64,000 nt of DNA from Cristatella mucedo. Taxonomy: Eukaryota; Bryozoa; Phylactolaemata; Cristatellidae. A program made the translations under genes and the position numbers. Under the pieces are notes generated by a model, which saw only the letters and a program-made list of their open reading frames with translations, did not search any database and was not told the DNA's origin. Location: positions 1 through 64,000 of the forward strand of contig WPIO01000288.1 of assembly GCA_009760855.2 (NCBI GenBank), read 5' to 3'. This document shows positions 22,606-33,692 of the stretch, one piece after another (position 1 is the first letter of the stretch; each line of letters opens with the position of its first letter).

Positions 22606-23766
22606 CTCGAAACAAAGACTAAAGCAGCACGCCGAATGTGAGCCTCTAGTAAAGCGTCTGCAGCCCACTTAAAAATATAGCAGCTTCCTATAAATTGTCG
22701 CGGTGAAATGTACTAGAAATAGTAGAAAATAGCCCCTGGAATCAGCTTTACAAGCATCCAGAAGGTGTGCCTCTGTAAGAAACACCAACAATGCCCCAAT
22801 TTAAGATTGCATGCAATTCTGAATAAATTATTTTTCTCGGATGCTTTTAGGGACACAATCTAAAGAGGATGAATTTTGAAGAACCACTTTAAAGAGCCTA
22901 AATCTGCCTCTCAAGTGCTGAGTGTCCGTGAGATTAATGTAGCCTCTCCTAAAGAAATAACGTCAGGCTTTCATTGAAGAAATCCTTTGAAGCCACCCCT
23001 TCTGATATTTTTAATAATTAATAGAAACACACGAGAAAGCTTAAAAATGTAATGCCAGAATCACCATAGGTGGGATCTCTACGGAGTTTTGATACAACTC
23101 CATTACGCTAATTTAGAGATTAATTGTAATTCCATTTGGTATTATAATCCAATGAAACCAAGTAAAAATGAACCATAGCGCCAGTCTGTAACTGATGCAC
23201 CAGTGAGACTTCTCAAGGAACTTAAATTAAACAAAGGAATAACTAGTTGTAGAACTGGTCAATATCCTGACTTTGATAACAAGAGTTTTATCTAAATGAG
23301 GGAGTAAGAAGAAATGTAAAAACAGAAGACATAAGGTTTTGATTTAACTCAGAGACAGAGTGGAGAGTTATATCGATCAGAAAGCAAGTTTGGGAAGTAG
23401 ACTTAAATTCTAGCTCACAAAATAAAACTAAAAAAAGCTAGCTTTTATCGAAAGAAAAATCACGTGGAAATAGCGATTTGTGGAAGAGAATCTCTCAAGT
23501 TTTAGTTGTAAGGCACCGGCGGATCTCAGTATTCAAGAATTACGAGCACCATGGATAACAATTTCAATATCGGTAGGACTAAAAAGGATATTTCATTAAT
23601 TAAGTGTGCTATTTTCTCGCGTCATTTAGGTATACCGGCACTTCAATAAGGGATGCCAGATTTTATGTAGTTTATATGATCGGTATTTTTTCTTGGCAGT
23701 TTTTCTGCACTAGGTAAAGATGATTAGGCAGGCATTCATTTTTGTGACTCCGTGTGATTCGTCTTT
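22606..23766. other. Intron sequence, no element recognised
   Basis: About 1.15 kb of AT-rich sequence without a recognised frame or repeat. Confidence 0.5.
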
Positions 23767-24224
23767 TGTATCTCCGTCTGTAACTCCGCAAAGTCATAAA
23801 GACCACGTGGGTGTTACGCAGGAGAGTTTTTGTCTAGCTCACTCACAGCCGAAGCGGCTTTCGGTACGCATTAGGTAGCCAACAGACTTCGTCTCACGAA
23901 GCAAAGAGAAAGTGGGAAGTATAGCAGAGTCAGGAGAGCAGTTGAGGTAGTGAGTAGCGTGGAAGTAGCAGCTCAGGACCGCTGAAAAGGATGAGCCGTA
24001 GTCGGCAGTAGGAAAGTAGATGTCGTTGCGTAAGAATTGTGGAGGAGAGTTCCACAGTCTTCGACCTGCAGAGCTAAAGCTTCTGTCGCCAACGGTCTTT
24101 AAGCAGAGGAAAGGAACCGCTAATTTATCGTTCACATAGGACCTGAGGGCACGAACAGGCTGAAACTGGTGCAGCAGTTCAGCTAGGTACGAAGGAGCCA
24201 AGCCGTGGTGGGCTTTTGTGCACT
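23767..24224 (-). mobile_element. LINE family A, 3' end copy
   Basis: The minus strand encodes the A C-terminus in an intact 120-codon frame (24201-23839): APSYLAELLHQFQPVRALRS, SAGRRLWNSPPQFLRND, then the 3' UTR ending at TATCTCCGTCTGTAACTCCG. The copy is 5'-truncated at about 24224 and lacks an obvious ACATT tail. Confidence 0.88.
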
Positions 24225-24334
24225 AATGCATGCTGACTCTGTGGCTGGAGATACTACAAATTTCTACATGCTTGATATCATTACCAACGTTACCACTAAT
24301 CACGTGATCATTCTTGGTTTACAGCATCGGTTGT

Positions 24335-24424
24335 AGGACCTTCCCCTTTGACGTTCCTTCCCCCTGACATCCGCCCCCCTGGTGAACCCTAGGACATTTC
24401 CCCGGGGTTGGACATTTGCCCCTA
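24335..24424. repeat. Degenerate array of C-rich GACATT/GACGTT units
   Basis: Successive units read GGACCTTCCCC, TGACGTTCCTTCCCCC, TGACATCCGCCCCCC, AGGACATTTCCCCGGGG and TGGACATTTGCCCC. Each joins a GACRTT/GACATC core to a run of C, with a period of roughly 15-22 bases. An (AT)n run follows at 24454-24479. Confidence 0.6.
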
Positions 24425-24614
24425 TGTTGATAAATGTATAACTAAAATACAGAAATATATATATATATATATATATATACATGGTTAAGTAAAGTTCATG
24501 CTCTATTAAAATAAAGTCGACTCAGTATAATAGGAGGTATGGATGCTAAAAAAGGATGGTTTCTAATAGAGTGAGCGGCTGCAGTTTTGGCGGCTGGTGC
24601 AGCCACGAGCTATA

Positions 24615-25990
24615 ATATTAAGAATAATAGTAATGCACTTGATACAGCACCTGCAGAGAACTCAATCTCTTTCTAGGTGCTTTAAATTTGTACCAAAGGG
24701 AAAAGCGATTGAATGGTGAGTTATATCATGCTTGAAAAACAACATGAATGGCATGGTTGATGGTGACATGCACAGGGTCAGCTTGCGAGTTTGGTTATTG
24801 GCAGAATGTAATGTATCAGCACGCATAAGCACATGAAGGATGAATCAAAGGGACCCATTTAATGCTGTCCTAAATAAGTGTGTTTTCATGTTCTTTTAAA
24901 GTGTGGTAAAGTCAGGGGATGCTATGACGTAAGTCGGGAGTTAGTTCCAAGCTTTAGTAGCATCCGAACTAAATGCATGGTCTCCAAAGGATTTGAGGTT
25001 TATACGAAATGTGGTCCAGTCAGGGGATGTTCTGACGCAAGTCGCGAGGGAGTTTCAGACTTTGGGAGAATACGAGCTAAATGCACGGCCTCCAAAACAT
25101 TTGATGTTAGTACGAGGTATCGGTAAACTGTTGGAGTCCGGAAAACCAGTGATACGATGCTTGGCCTGGTTGGGGAGTAGATCTGAGAGACATGGCTAAA
25201 GCAAAAAAATGAAGTGACCTAAAAGTGAGCGACAAAATCTTGAAGTCGATCCGTTACTTGAATGGGAGCCAGTGCAGGTCGGCGAGAATTGGTGCGATGT
25301 AGCAACTGCCACGCTCAAGACAGATAAGCCTAGCTGCGGAGTTTTGCACCAGCTGTAGTCACCTGATTGCACATGCCGGTAGGCTGGCAAGCATTGAGTT
25401 TCTGAAGTCCAGACCGGATGTCAGAAATGCATTGACCAACTTAGACGAGGTATCCTTATTTAAACAGGCTCAAATTTGAGCAATATTACGTAGCTGAAAG
25501 TAGGCAGACTTGACTGTAGAGCTGACATCTTCGTCTAAAGAGAGGCCACTTTGGAACAGGACACCTAGATTTCGTGGTAATCCAACAGGAGATATGCTGG
25601 CAGAGCCACTTTTGAGCGTCAGCCATTCTAATTTCTGAATCAGACTGGCTTTGCCCATAACTAGTAAGTTAGTTTTGTCATCGTTTAGTTTTAGAAAATT
25701 TGCTGCCATCTATGCGCGGATGTCATCAATACAGGAAGCGAGTGAGTTGAGAGAATTTGAGGTGCTCGTCAGCTGGGAGGGATCAAAGCAAAGGTACAAC
25801 TGAGTGTCATCCGCATAAAAGTGAAAGCCTGGATCGTGCTTAGCAATCAAATTAGCAAGAGTGAGAGTATAAACAATGAAAATAACTGGACCTAGCACGG
25901 AGCCCTGAGGTAATCCATATTTCAGAGGTACCTCTGATGATCTTTGTCCACTCACGTCAATACTCTAGAGTCTCCCACTCAGATAGGACC
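24615..25990 (-). mobile_element. LINE family B, 1.4 kb copy with RT catalytic box
   Basis: From the tail (TGATACAGCACCTGCAGAGA at 24640) the minus strand carries the 3' UTR, C-terminal region and RT palm. Two open pieces, 25955-25710 and 25709-25470, encode [30 protein letters not shown], then MAANFLKLNDDKTNLLVMGK. It is 5'-truncated in the RT. The 3' part contains a tandem duplication of 108-base period (about 24903-25118). Confidence 0.9.
24903..25118. repeat. Tandem duplication, 108-base period, within a B copy
   Basis: The block GTGGTAAAGTCAGGGGATGC ... GATTTGAGGTTTATACG is followed by a second, diverged version starting GTGGTCCAGTCAGGGGATGT. Other B copies have it once. The two halves differ at many sites, so this is an old duplication or a recombination between two B copies. 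Confidence 0.75.
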
Positions 25991-26479
25991 TGAAACCTCG
26001 CCGAGCGTTAGAGCGCTATATATAAAATAACCAGGATAACACATTATTTGTCGTTTATACGTGTGAAGTAAGAAACGGAAATCACTGGTCACTGTAAATA
26101 ATTGCAAATAGAAACCATGCAGATGCATTCAAGCAGTATACAAGGAACGGTCTAACTAATTAGATGGTCATATAAAGATCAACGAATTTAAGTTGGGAAG
26201 AGAGAAAGTCTTGAACACTTAATCAGACCCAGAAAAACACTGATATCAGAAACAACACTTTGTAGTATAGATATCGATCGGGACAAAGATATGCACGTGG
26301 TCCGATAGAAACTGTAAAATTATAAATTACCACGTGCAAGTGGCTTTGATAAATTCACCAAAAATTGAGTGTTTTGGAATACAGATTGATTTTATATTTA
26401 GTTATTTGGACCCACATTTACGCCACAGCTTGAAAACCTCGTAGTTGCCCTTCTACCAGTCCAAAAATAGTAATCATAT

Positions 26480-27445
26480 TACTTTTGCAGAGCAACTTTA
26501 GACGACTTTAATCTAATCTTGTTCTAGGCACTTTACAAATAGGAGCATGATCGGAAAGTTAGTGGTGACATTCGAAGTATCAACAAGCAATGTATAACTA
26601 GAAATAATATGCACTATGTTGACCATTGACTATAATTAGTGGTAGCACGCACAGTGTCAGCACACATAAACTCACAAAGAAAAAACTTACAAGACCCAAA
26701 AAACTCTTTAAGACATAGACGTGCTCTTAGCTTTTTTCTAAATGCCGTCAACTTTGGAGATAACATGAAATTAGTCGCAAATGAATTCCATATTTTGGAA
26801 GCATACGAGCGAAAGGATTTCAGGCTTGTTTGAGGTGTAGCTACACGATTTGATTCAGAAAATTGAGTGGGACAATGCCTAGCTAGGTAGAAGACTGGTT
26901 ATGGTAGGTTGGCTAGAGCCAAAGAATGAAGTTCAAAATATGTACATATTAATTGATGTAATCGTATTTAATTTAAAAAGTTTTCTCGGTCGTGATTCGG
27001 TCCAGCTTTAGTCTTCATTCTTTTCAGAAAGTAGCCAGGTCTGAACTGTGAAGAGAAGTGAAGAAAGTACAAAGCTGAGAGGTAACCCAATCTTCAGGGG
27101 TTTCTCTGATAATCTGTTTCCGTTCAAATCAATACTTTGGAGTCTACCACGAAGCTATGACTTGAACCATTGTAGTATAGTGCCAGTGATGCGCAGGCAA
27201 GATGTGAGGAACTAAGAAGGAGGGAGATCAATATCAGACGCTGCTAAACGATCAAACGGAACAAAAAGAGAGACTTTAACTATGTTGGCATTCCCGAAAA
27301 GGTCGTTATACACCCGAAGCAATTCTAAATCTGTTTAGTGATCAGCTCTAAAACCAAACTGAAACCTATGTGCTTGGCTTGATGATTATATACAAGAGTT
27401 TAGTTGGATAGTTACAACTCGTCAAAGTGCCTTAGACGGGACAGC
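26480..27445 (-). mobile_element. LINE family B, old diverged copy
   Basis: Minus-strand matches to the B 3' UTR (26480-26700), ORF end (26700-26930) and RT palm (27050-27440, including a remnant of the GVPQGS region as CAGAGGTTACCC-like sequence in antisense). It carries many indels and has no long frame. Confidence 0.65.
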
Positions 27446-27544
27446 AGTAGGGAAACTGAGCCTCAGTGCGTTATTTATTTATTAATTTGTGGCATGGAAA
27501 AGGCTTTTTTAACAGTGATGAGACAACACCAAAGGCGATTATTT

Positions 27545-28740
27545 TCCGGTTAATAATAATAACATATTTGATAAAGCACACGCAGGGAATTCAATCTCTT
27601 TCTAGGCCCTTTAAAATTTGCGGCAAAGGAAGCAAGATCGAATAGTTAGTGGGGGCGTGCTGAATAAACGACAAGAATAAACATGGTTAGGGGTTAAATA
27701 ATCAGGGTAAGCATGCACGTATGGTTAGTGGCAGCATGCACAATCTTTGCACGCATAAGCACATAAAGTTCAAATCAAAGGGACTCACTAAATGCTGTGA
27801 TAAATGGATGCGTTTTTTGAGTTTCTTCTTAAATGTGGTAAAGTCAGGAGACGCGAGGCAAATTTGGAGTGAGTTCCAGGCTTTGGGAGCATAAAAACTG
27901 ACGTTACGAACGTTAAGTGAATCTAGTTAAGTAGGCCGTTATGAACTCGAAGGAATGCTGACTCTGTGCAGCATTTAGCTCTGAAAACAGACTGGAACTT
28001 ACTAGCAAAGTTTGAAGTTTCAATCCATGAGTTCAGCTGGTCTGCCAAGACTTGTTTCCATGTCTTTTAAAGGATCGGTAGAAGGTAGACTGGGCGGAAG
28101 TTACCCAATTCCGATTAATTTAGTTTGCTTTTTGAGCAGGCGCCTTACTACCTTTTTTCAAAGGTATTTGGACATGACCTGAGGCTAATGACATATTAAA
28201 GCCATTAGTAATGACTGGAAGCTGCAGATAAAAGCATCGTACAAACGGGGCAGTGGAAAAAGGGTCCAGAGGAATAGTTGTCTGGTTTGATTGTGGTATG
28301 AAATTCAGGTCGAGGTCACTAGTGACCTTGAATGTTGACATTGAGGGGCTGCATGGAATTGAGGGACATGATTTCCGGAGGAATGCTGCCACCTTAGGAA
28401 TGGACTCACTGATTTTGCCTATCTTATTGGTAAAGAGGCTACAGGACTGATCAGCTAGATCATCACAGCGATCATTAGTTAAGGAGCTAACCTGGGAGCG
28501 GTTGAGGAGATTGTTTGGCGTCGTCATTAGCATATTAGGATTGTGCATCTGTGATTCAAAACTGCTTTTATAGAAGCTAGACTTCGCATTTGCTACGATC
28601 CATTGGGATAATCTAAAGTAGCCCGCAAATGCCTGTCGGTGGGAAATTATTCCTGATATTGTGTATGCTTTTTCAAGCTTGCACTCACTAGACCTAGCTA
28701 GTTTAACGGTTACTCAGTTGGTTACTCAGTAATTTCACTG
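27545..28740 (-). mobile_element. LINE family B, rearranged copy: 3' end joined to the linker region
   Basis: The tail and 3' UTR (27555-27910) are followed directly by sequence that in B lies between endonuclease and RT: a 142-codon frame (28548-28120) with MHNPNMLMTTPNNLLNRSQV and a DDLADQ...IGKISESIP stretch, matching the plus-strand B copies at 39.55 and 44.26 kb. Most of the RT is therefore deleted. Confidence 0.75.
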
Positions 28741-28839
28741 AATACTCAGAGGAGAGCTGTTTAAGTGGAGTGGTGGTGCTTATATTCCAACTGAAATGCT
28801 GCTGAAAATTTATTGTTTTTAAGTGTGTCCTGCAAGCTG

Positions 28840-29085
28840 CGTAGCATCATTTTCAAAAATCGTGGACTTAAACGGCAGAAGAGAAACTCGGCGATAATTC
28901 GTTAGAAGCTCCGAATCGAATAAGGCTTTATAAGTATCGGTGCCATAATGGCCATTTGAAGTACTGAGGTACAACTCTGTTTTCCAGATAAGGGCTAGAA
29001 ATCTCTGTTACGGCTAAACTAAGTTTGTCTGGCAGTGAAGACCACAGAGGCGATGGTATAGCGCCTTCAAGAGATGAGTTCTTTT
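28840..29085 (-). mobile_element. LINE family A-like, old internal fragment
   Basis: On the minus strand it aligns with the A region just before and at the start of the RT (equivalent to about 17225-17450 of the full-length copy): the LEDAIPSPLWSSLPDKLS-like stretch, then a VLSTSNGHYGTDTYKAL-like region and NELSPSFSSAV-like remains. Heavily mutated. Confidence 0.6.
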
Positions 29086-29540
29086 TTATTAGACATAAGG
29101 TAGCTATAGCTCTTACAAAAACTTGATAAAGTTATCTACGGATGGTCAAAGATTTCGATAAAAAATTGCTTCAGTCTAAAGGGCATTAAAATGCGTAAAT
29201 ATAAAAGGCATTGATATTTAATAGAGATAAGGAAACGCATTTCTGGTGTTAAGCATCACCCAAGTCGGTGTCCAGATTTAAAGAGAAACGTATAAAAACA
29301 TCAAAAAAGTGTATTCTGCAGCTGGACTTGCATTCAGGCAAATGGGGGACCCTCGACTATCGTAAGGATGATTGTTAAGATTGTTTATCAAGAAAAGCCA
29401 CCCATCGTTCGCTTTTTCTAAAGAACCTGAACCACCAATGCTCTGAGCGATTTTAAAATTGTCCAATTATAACAGGAAATGCTGCGAGAATGTTTCAGAC
29501 AAATAAGCGAAGACAGCCGTTTAGAATTTTCTGGACATAC

Positions 29541-29562
29541 CTCATACGACATCGCCGCCGAC
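29541..29562 (-). CDS. 22-base micro-exon: Arg-rich stop-transfer sequence
   Basis: On the minus strand an acceptor TATATTTTTTTAG (ends 29563) precedes 22 bases, and a donor GTATGT follows at 29540. Entered in phase 1 and left in phase 2, it joins the phase-1 end of the TM exon to the phase-2 start of the tail exon without a frame break. The joined residues after the helix read FFRRRRCRMR, a textbook cytoplasmic basic anchor. The preceding intron is only 105 bases (29667-29563) with GTAAGT and a T-rich tract. The next intron is 9.6 kb. Confidence 0.75.
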
Positions 29563-29667
29563 CTAAAAAAATATAAGCTTGAAAATGTAGCTTCGGCAGG
29601 TCTTGAGATAGAGTAATAACTTTGACCGTAATTTAGCATTAATTAGAAGCGCTTCAAGCACACTTAC

Positions 29668-30048
29668 GAAAAAACATGACCATAGCCACAGCTGACGCTG
29701 CCACAAATATTATCACTGCCGAAACAATTGATACCATGGGTTGAAGAGCCATATGTTCTACAGAATCTGTCAGAATGGCATTACTTGATGCAGCTGGGTC
29801 ACTTTCAGTTGTCAGAAACATTACGGATACGCTTGATCTGGTCACCATGTTTGTGGCTATGCATACAAAAGACAATCCGGCTTCCGTAGTATTGATTAGA
29901 TAATCAGGTCCTTTGGCAGAAATGAATTCTTTCGGCACTGACCAAAAGTATGATGCCTCTGGATAGCTCTCTATGTAAGAACTGCAATTTATTATTGCTT
30001 TTGATCTGTAAACCGGTATTCGCACAATGCTCTCTTTTGCGTAGATGT
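29668..30048 (-). CDS. Exon: third Ig-like domain plus transmembrane helix
   Basis: Acceptor GTTTATTTTACAG ends at 30049; donor TTC|GTAAGT is at 29668/29667. The 381 bases are phase 1 at both ends. The Ig fold is marked by Cys about 21 (IINCSS), Trp about 35 (YFWSV) and Cys about 62 (SFVCIATN), which gives a short C2/I-like domain. N-glycosylation sites are at NCS and NTT. A Ser/Ala/Thr-rich stalk follows, then a hydrophobic helix at residues about 103-126 (PMVSIVSAVIIFVAA and onward to MFF). The arginine-rich micro-exon comes next, so this domain is membrane-proximal. Confidence 0.85.
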
Positions 30049-30849
30049 CTGTAAAATAAACACATGGAAAGTAGGAACTCTGCATAACAGGAACTTCATC
30101 ATATTTTTGGGTGTATATAAAACCACCAAAATCCGCAAGTTCAAAACTTAGTACTAGTAAAATTTCTACAATCTCTGGTCAAAGCTCAAAGTTCTGTCAA
30201 TTTACCCGTTTTCCATATCACCTGGGCCAAGGTTAAGATCTGTCTGACTAACATTGACTATCTACTTTGGTCATACATTTAAGCCACGTGTCTCAGAACG
30301 TGGTAGCTTGTATAGAAGGGATAGCATTGCGTCCAATTGATACATTTGAAAGGAATGTGGCATATAGTTGCAGTTGTTCTGTCAAATTTCTAACTGCGAG
30401 CTCTTACAATCAATACTTTTTGCCTAGAAATTCCCCTATTTCAGCTCAAAATATAAATTTGAGTCGTACCTTTTCAAGAAACAGACTCTTTATTTGCACA
30501 CAATTTTTATTTTTGTAAGGTTGACTTAGAAAATTCCAGCCTGGTAATTTATATTTAACTTATAGGCATGCTTTCAGGTTTTTTGTAAGAGTGAAATGGC
30601 TGCTTATGATAGCCAAATAATCTAATAGTAGGTTTTTTATTTAGCACTCTCAGCGAAAAAAAATATTCGTTTTTTAAGACGCGTGACATTCGTGGAAAAG
30701 GAAGCACTTAAATTGGTTTGTCTTGTATTTCACTATTCTGTTGAGATCAAATAATAGACAAGCTTATCTGGTGAATATGAATTTTTGAAACATTGATCGA
30801 CTGAAAACATTAAAATTTAAACGTTTTAGCACAAAAGTTCAGTAAATGT
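30049..30849. other. Intron sequence, no element recognised
   Basis: An 83-codon plus-strand frame at 30267-30518 is Cys-rich but has no flanking splice signals or domain I recognise. Nothing else is seen. Confidence 0.45.
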
Positions 30850-31245
30850 ACCCCGTGCAAACTATGAATCCTTTAGAAAACGTGCATTTAGTTCGCATGC
30901 TCCCAAAGCCTGGAACTCACTCCCGACTTGTGCCACAGCATCCCAAATATTGACAACATTTAAAAAGAACATAAAAGCACATCTATTTAGGACATCATTT
31001 AGTTGGTCCCTATGTTTCTTCCTTCATTGCTTATGTGTGCTGACACTGTGCATACTGTCACTAACCACACTTGCATGCTGATCCTGTGCATGTCACCCCT
31101 AACCATGGTATTCATGTTGTTTATCAAGCATGATATTACTCAACATTCAATCGTGTTTCACTTCGCAGCATATGTAAAGCACCTAGAAAGAGATTGAGTT
31201 CTCTGAGGCCGCTTTATCAAGTGCATTGTTATTATTAATAATGTA
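30850..31245 (+). mobile_element. LINE family B, 3' end copy
   Basis: Begins near the NLKSFGDRAF-equivalent region, continues through YAPKAWNSLPTC-like sequence (as SHAPKAWNSLPTC), the 3' UTR and GCACCTAGAAAGAGATTGAG, CTTTATCAAGTGCATTG with an ATT tail. Confidence 0.85.
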
Positions 31246-33100
31246 ATATATTGTAATATATAACTAAAAGTAAATTGCTATCTGCATGCAATTTCTGCAT
31301 TCTTTTCCAGTCTGGCTAATCCCAAAATAAAATAATTTCAGTAAAATTATAAATTGTCACTCACAGTTAAGTTTACCCCAAATTCCTCGTTAGCTGTCAA
31401 AACTCCCAATCCTTCAGTCTGATCAGGGTTAGGTGAGCTTCTCATTTCACTGAAGGTACCTCAAGCCGCACTAAAGAGACCTTAGCTTGATTAGCTCCTA
31501 CGTGGTGCATTAATGAAGCCCCTTTGAGTGTTAAACAAGTTGAAGAACCTAGTCATTTTTTATTTTAACCCAAACCAATGGACCAGTATCTTGGAATACA
31601 TGGCCCTGTCAGGTTCAATCCATTTCCTACTGCTATAGTCATGCCAATGTTCTGAGCATGAGAAGGCGATAATTAATCCCACGATATGTAAGATTTGTCT
31701 TTTATCCATCGTTAGCGTTAATCATTATTATTCAGCTGTAATAGAATATCCAGACCGCCGAATTGTGGCTAGTAATTGGAATGGTGGCGTTAGCTGGCAT
31801 AGTCATGTAGCCGTAATTAGTTGGGATTCTCTTATAATAACTGAACAATGGTAAAAAAGCGTAGCTTTAAGCGTGGATCCAAACCAGATGGCACCGCCTG
31901 AATATTTTCACGCAAACCAGAAAAACGCTTCGATAACAATCACTGTAATATTTGGAGCTGTCTTCTTCATGTCTATCACCAGAACAATACTTTTGAAGAT
32001 ATGTTAAGATAAAATAAAATTCTTGGAGGAAAACTAAAAAAATAGGAGTCGCTAATAGGTGTTAGTAATAAGTTGTTAATAAGTGCTTAATAAGTTTGCA
32101 TGCTTTTGAACCAGCTGTAGATTTCTACCGATTCTTAATGTTAAATCCTAATTTTGAAAATAGTGACTCGTAAAATTTTTAACCCAATCAGCGAAACATG
32201 CATACACAGCTTCTTTGGCTTTATCAAGTGATTCAGCTTGTCGTAGGTTGAACTTCACCTAGTCACTGCACCCTAACGCTTTGAGCTGTTCTGGAATGGA
32301 AAAAAGGCATATGGTAGAATTTTAAGAATTATGAAAATGTTCCACAGTATTTCTTTTGATTACTGTCAGCTCAGAAACCTATTGCTGTCATGAAATAGCA
32401 TCAAATAAAGCCAGCAAAAGTACGTGGAAATTAGTGATGCTGGAAACATCTGCATTACGTATTGCACTCGCCATTTTGGCTCTTCCATAATGTCAATTAC
32501 GTAAGGGCTAAATTCCATAATTCTATAATGACCAAGAGAACTGAATTTTTTCCAAAATTTCGGGTTTTTTTATGTCCTTCAGAGTGCCAGCTAGTCAAAT
32601 TTTGATGTGCTGTCCGTCAAACGCTTGGAAACGGAAGACTTCAGCTCGCCCTGAAAATTGATATTAAATCTATTCTATTCTCAAGCTTGTGATTGAGACA
32701 GTCATTTTCTATGACACCAAAGTCTAGGTATTAAGAAAATAAAGTTTTCTTCACTTATGGCAGCCCGAACACGACTCTTAACTGTACCACCGTCTCACGT
32801 ACGATTTTTCACAAAAAATTAACAGCTTGGTAGCACGAATTTTGATCAGAGTAAATCAATCAATTTTACAAAGCGACGATCATCATCAATTAAGTAAAGC
32901 TGGTTGCCAATGTCTATAACTTTTCCGAAGGCCCAGTGCATTTTTGAGCCTTTGGGCTTTCAAGGCTCTATTTAAATTTCGCGACTGATTTATTTCTCAA
33001 ATGAAATGACCCTGCAGCCAACTTTCTGATTACCGGCAAATTGAGCGTGACTTTGGAACTGGAATGCTTCCAGCTCAAAACCAATGCTTCTAGATTATCA
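31246..33100. other. Intron sequence, no element recognised
   Basis: About 1.85 kb with no gene-like frame and no clear copy of the repeat families. Confidence 0.5.
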
Positions 33101-33104
33101 CTTG

Positions 33105-33215
33105 TTGCATCTCTTTGCAGCAAATGTGAAGCGCCTAGAGAGAGATTGAGTTCTCTAAGGGCGCTTTATCAAGTGCATTATTATTATTATAATTATCATT
33201 ATTATCTGCATATGA
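33105..33215 (+). mobile_element. LINE family B, 3'-tail-only copy
   Basis: TTTGCAGCAAATGTGAAGCG, CCTAGAGAGAGATTGAGTTC, GGGCGCTTTATCAAGTGCAT and (ATT)n. Confidence 0.85.
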
Positions 33216-33279
33216 TGTAAGAGTCTTTTTCAATTTAGCGAAGTATTGGACGACTTAATCTGCTCCCGAGTCAAATCTG

Positions 33280-33498
33280 CATACTTTCAGCTGCATATAA
33301 CTGCTAAAATGTGGTCTTGCTTAGACGTACCACGTCTAAATTCATCCATAAACCTATGGCGTCCGGTCTTGAAATGTGTTACTGACTGATTTCCGGTCTA
33401 ACGGCTTCTGCTATTAGGCATGCACGCCTGTTGGAAGTCTCTGCAGCTAGTCTTGTCTCTCGTGAGCGTACGAGTTACCTCATTACCTCGTCGTAGTT
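33280..33498 (+). mobile_element. LINE family B, internal fragment
   Basis: TTCAGCTGCATATAACTGCT through CTCGTGAGCGTACGAGTTAC corresponds to the B region between the HNIAKIQ and CHITPLL blocks. Decayed, no open frame. It directly precedes the compound A insertion. Confidence 0.6.
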
Positions 33499-33504
33499 AT
33501 CTCA

Positions 33505-33692
33505 TGGACAAAGATTTAACTCGCTGCTTTGTTCTGTCTCGGCTTGATCTTTGTAATTCCCTTTTGGTAGGGCTACCAAAGAGGCAACTAAGCTACTAAA
33601 ATGCTATGAATATGCCTGCAAGGCCAATTTTCAAATCCCAGAGGTTTTACCATTTGTCTTCATTACTAAAAGAGCTAGGATGGCTGCTGGTT
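33505..33692 (+). mobile_element. LINE family A, left piece of an interrupted plus-strand copy
   Basis: Matches A from the SRLDYCNSLLAGLPKKA equivalent to GAGCTAGGATGGCTGCTGGTTG. The continuation of the same copy is found at 35110 (GATAAACGGATACAGAGCAA). Confidence 0.75.

Noticed and set aside
29278-29639. Alternative cytoplasmic exon from two overlapping minus frames
   Set aside because: The 22-base micro-exon lies inside this stretch with better splice signals and correct phases; the longer frames have no signal motif and end randomly.
30267-30518. 83-codon plus-strand frame with Cys-rich stretch as a possible Ig exon
   Set aside because: No matching AG/GT sites in a consistent phase, opposite strand to the receptor, and no Trp or spacing of an Ig fold.
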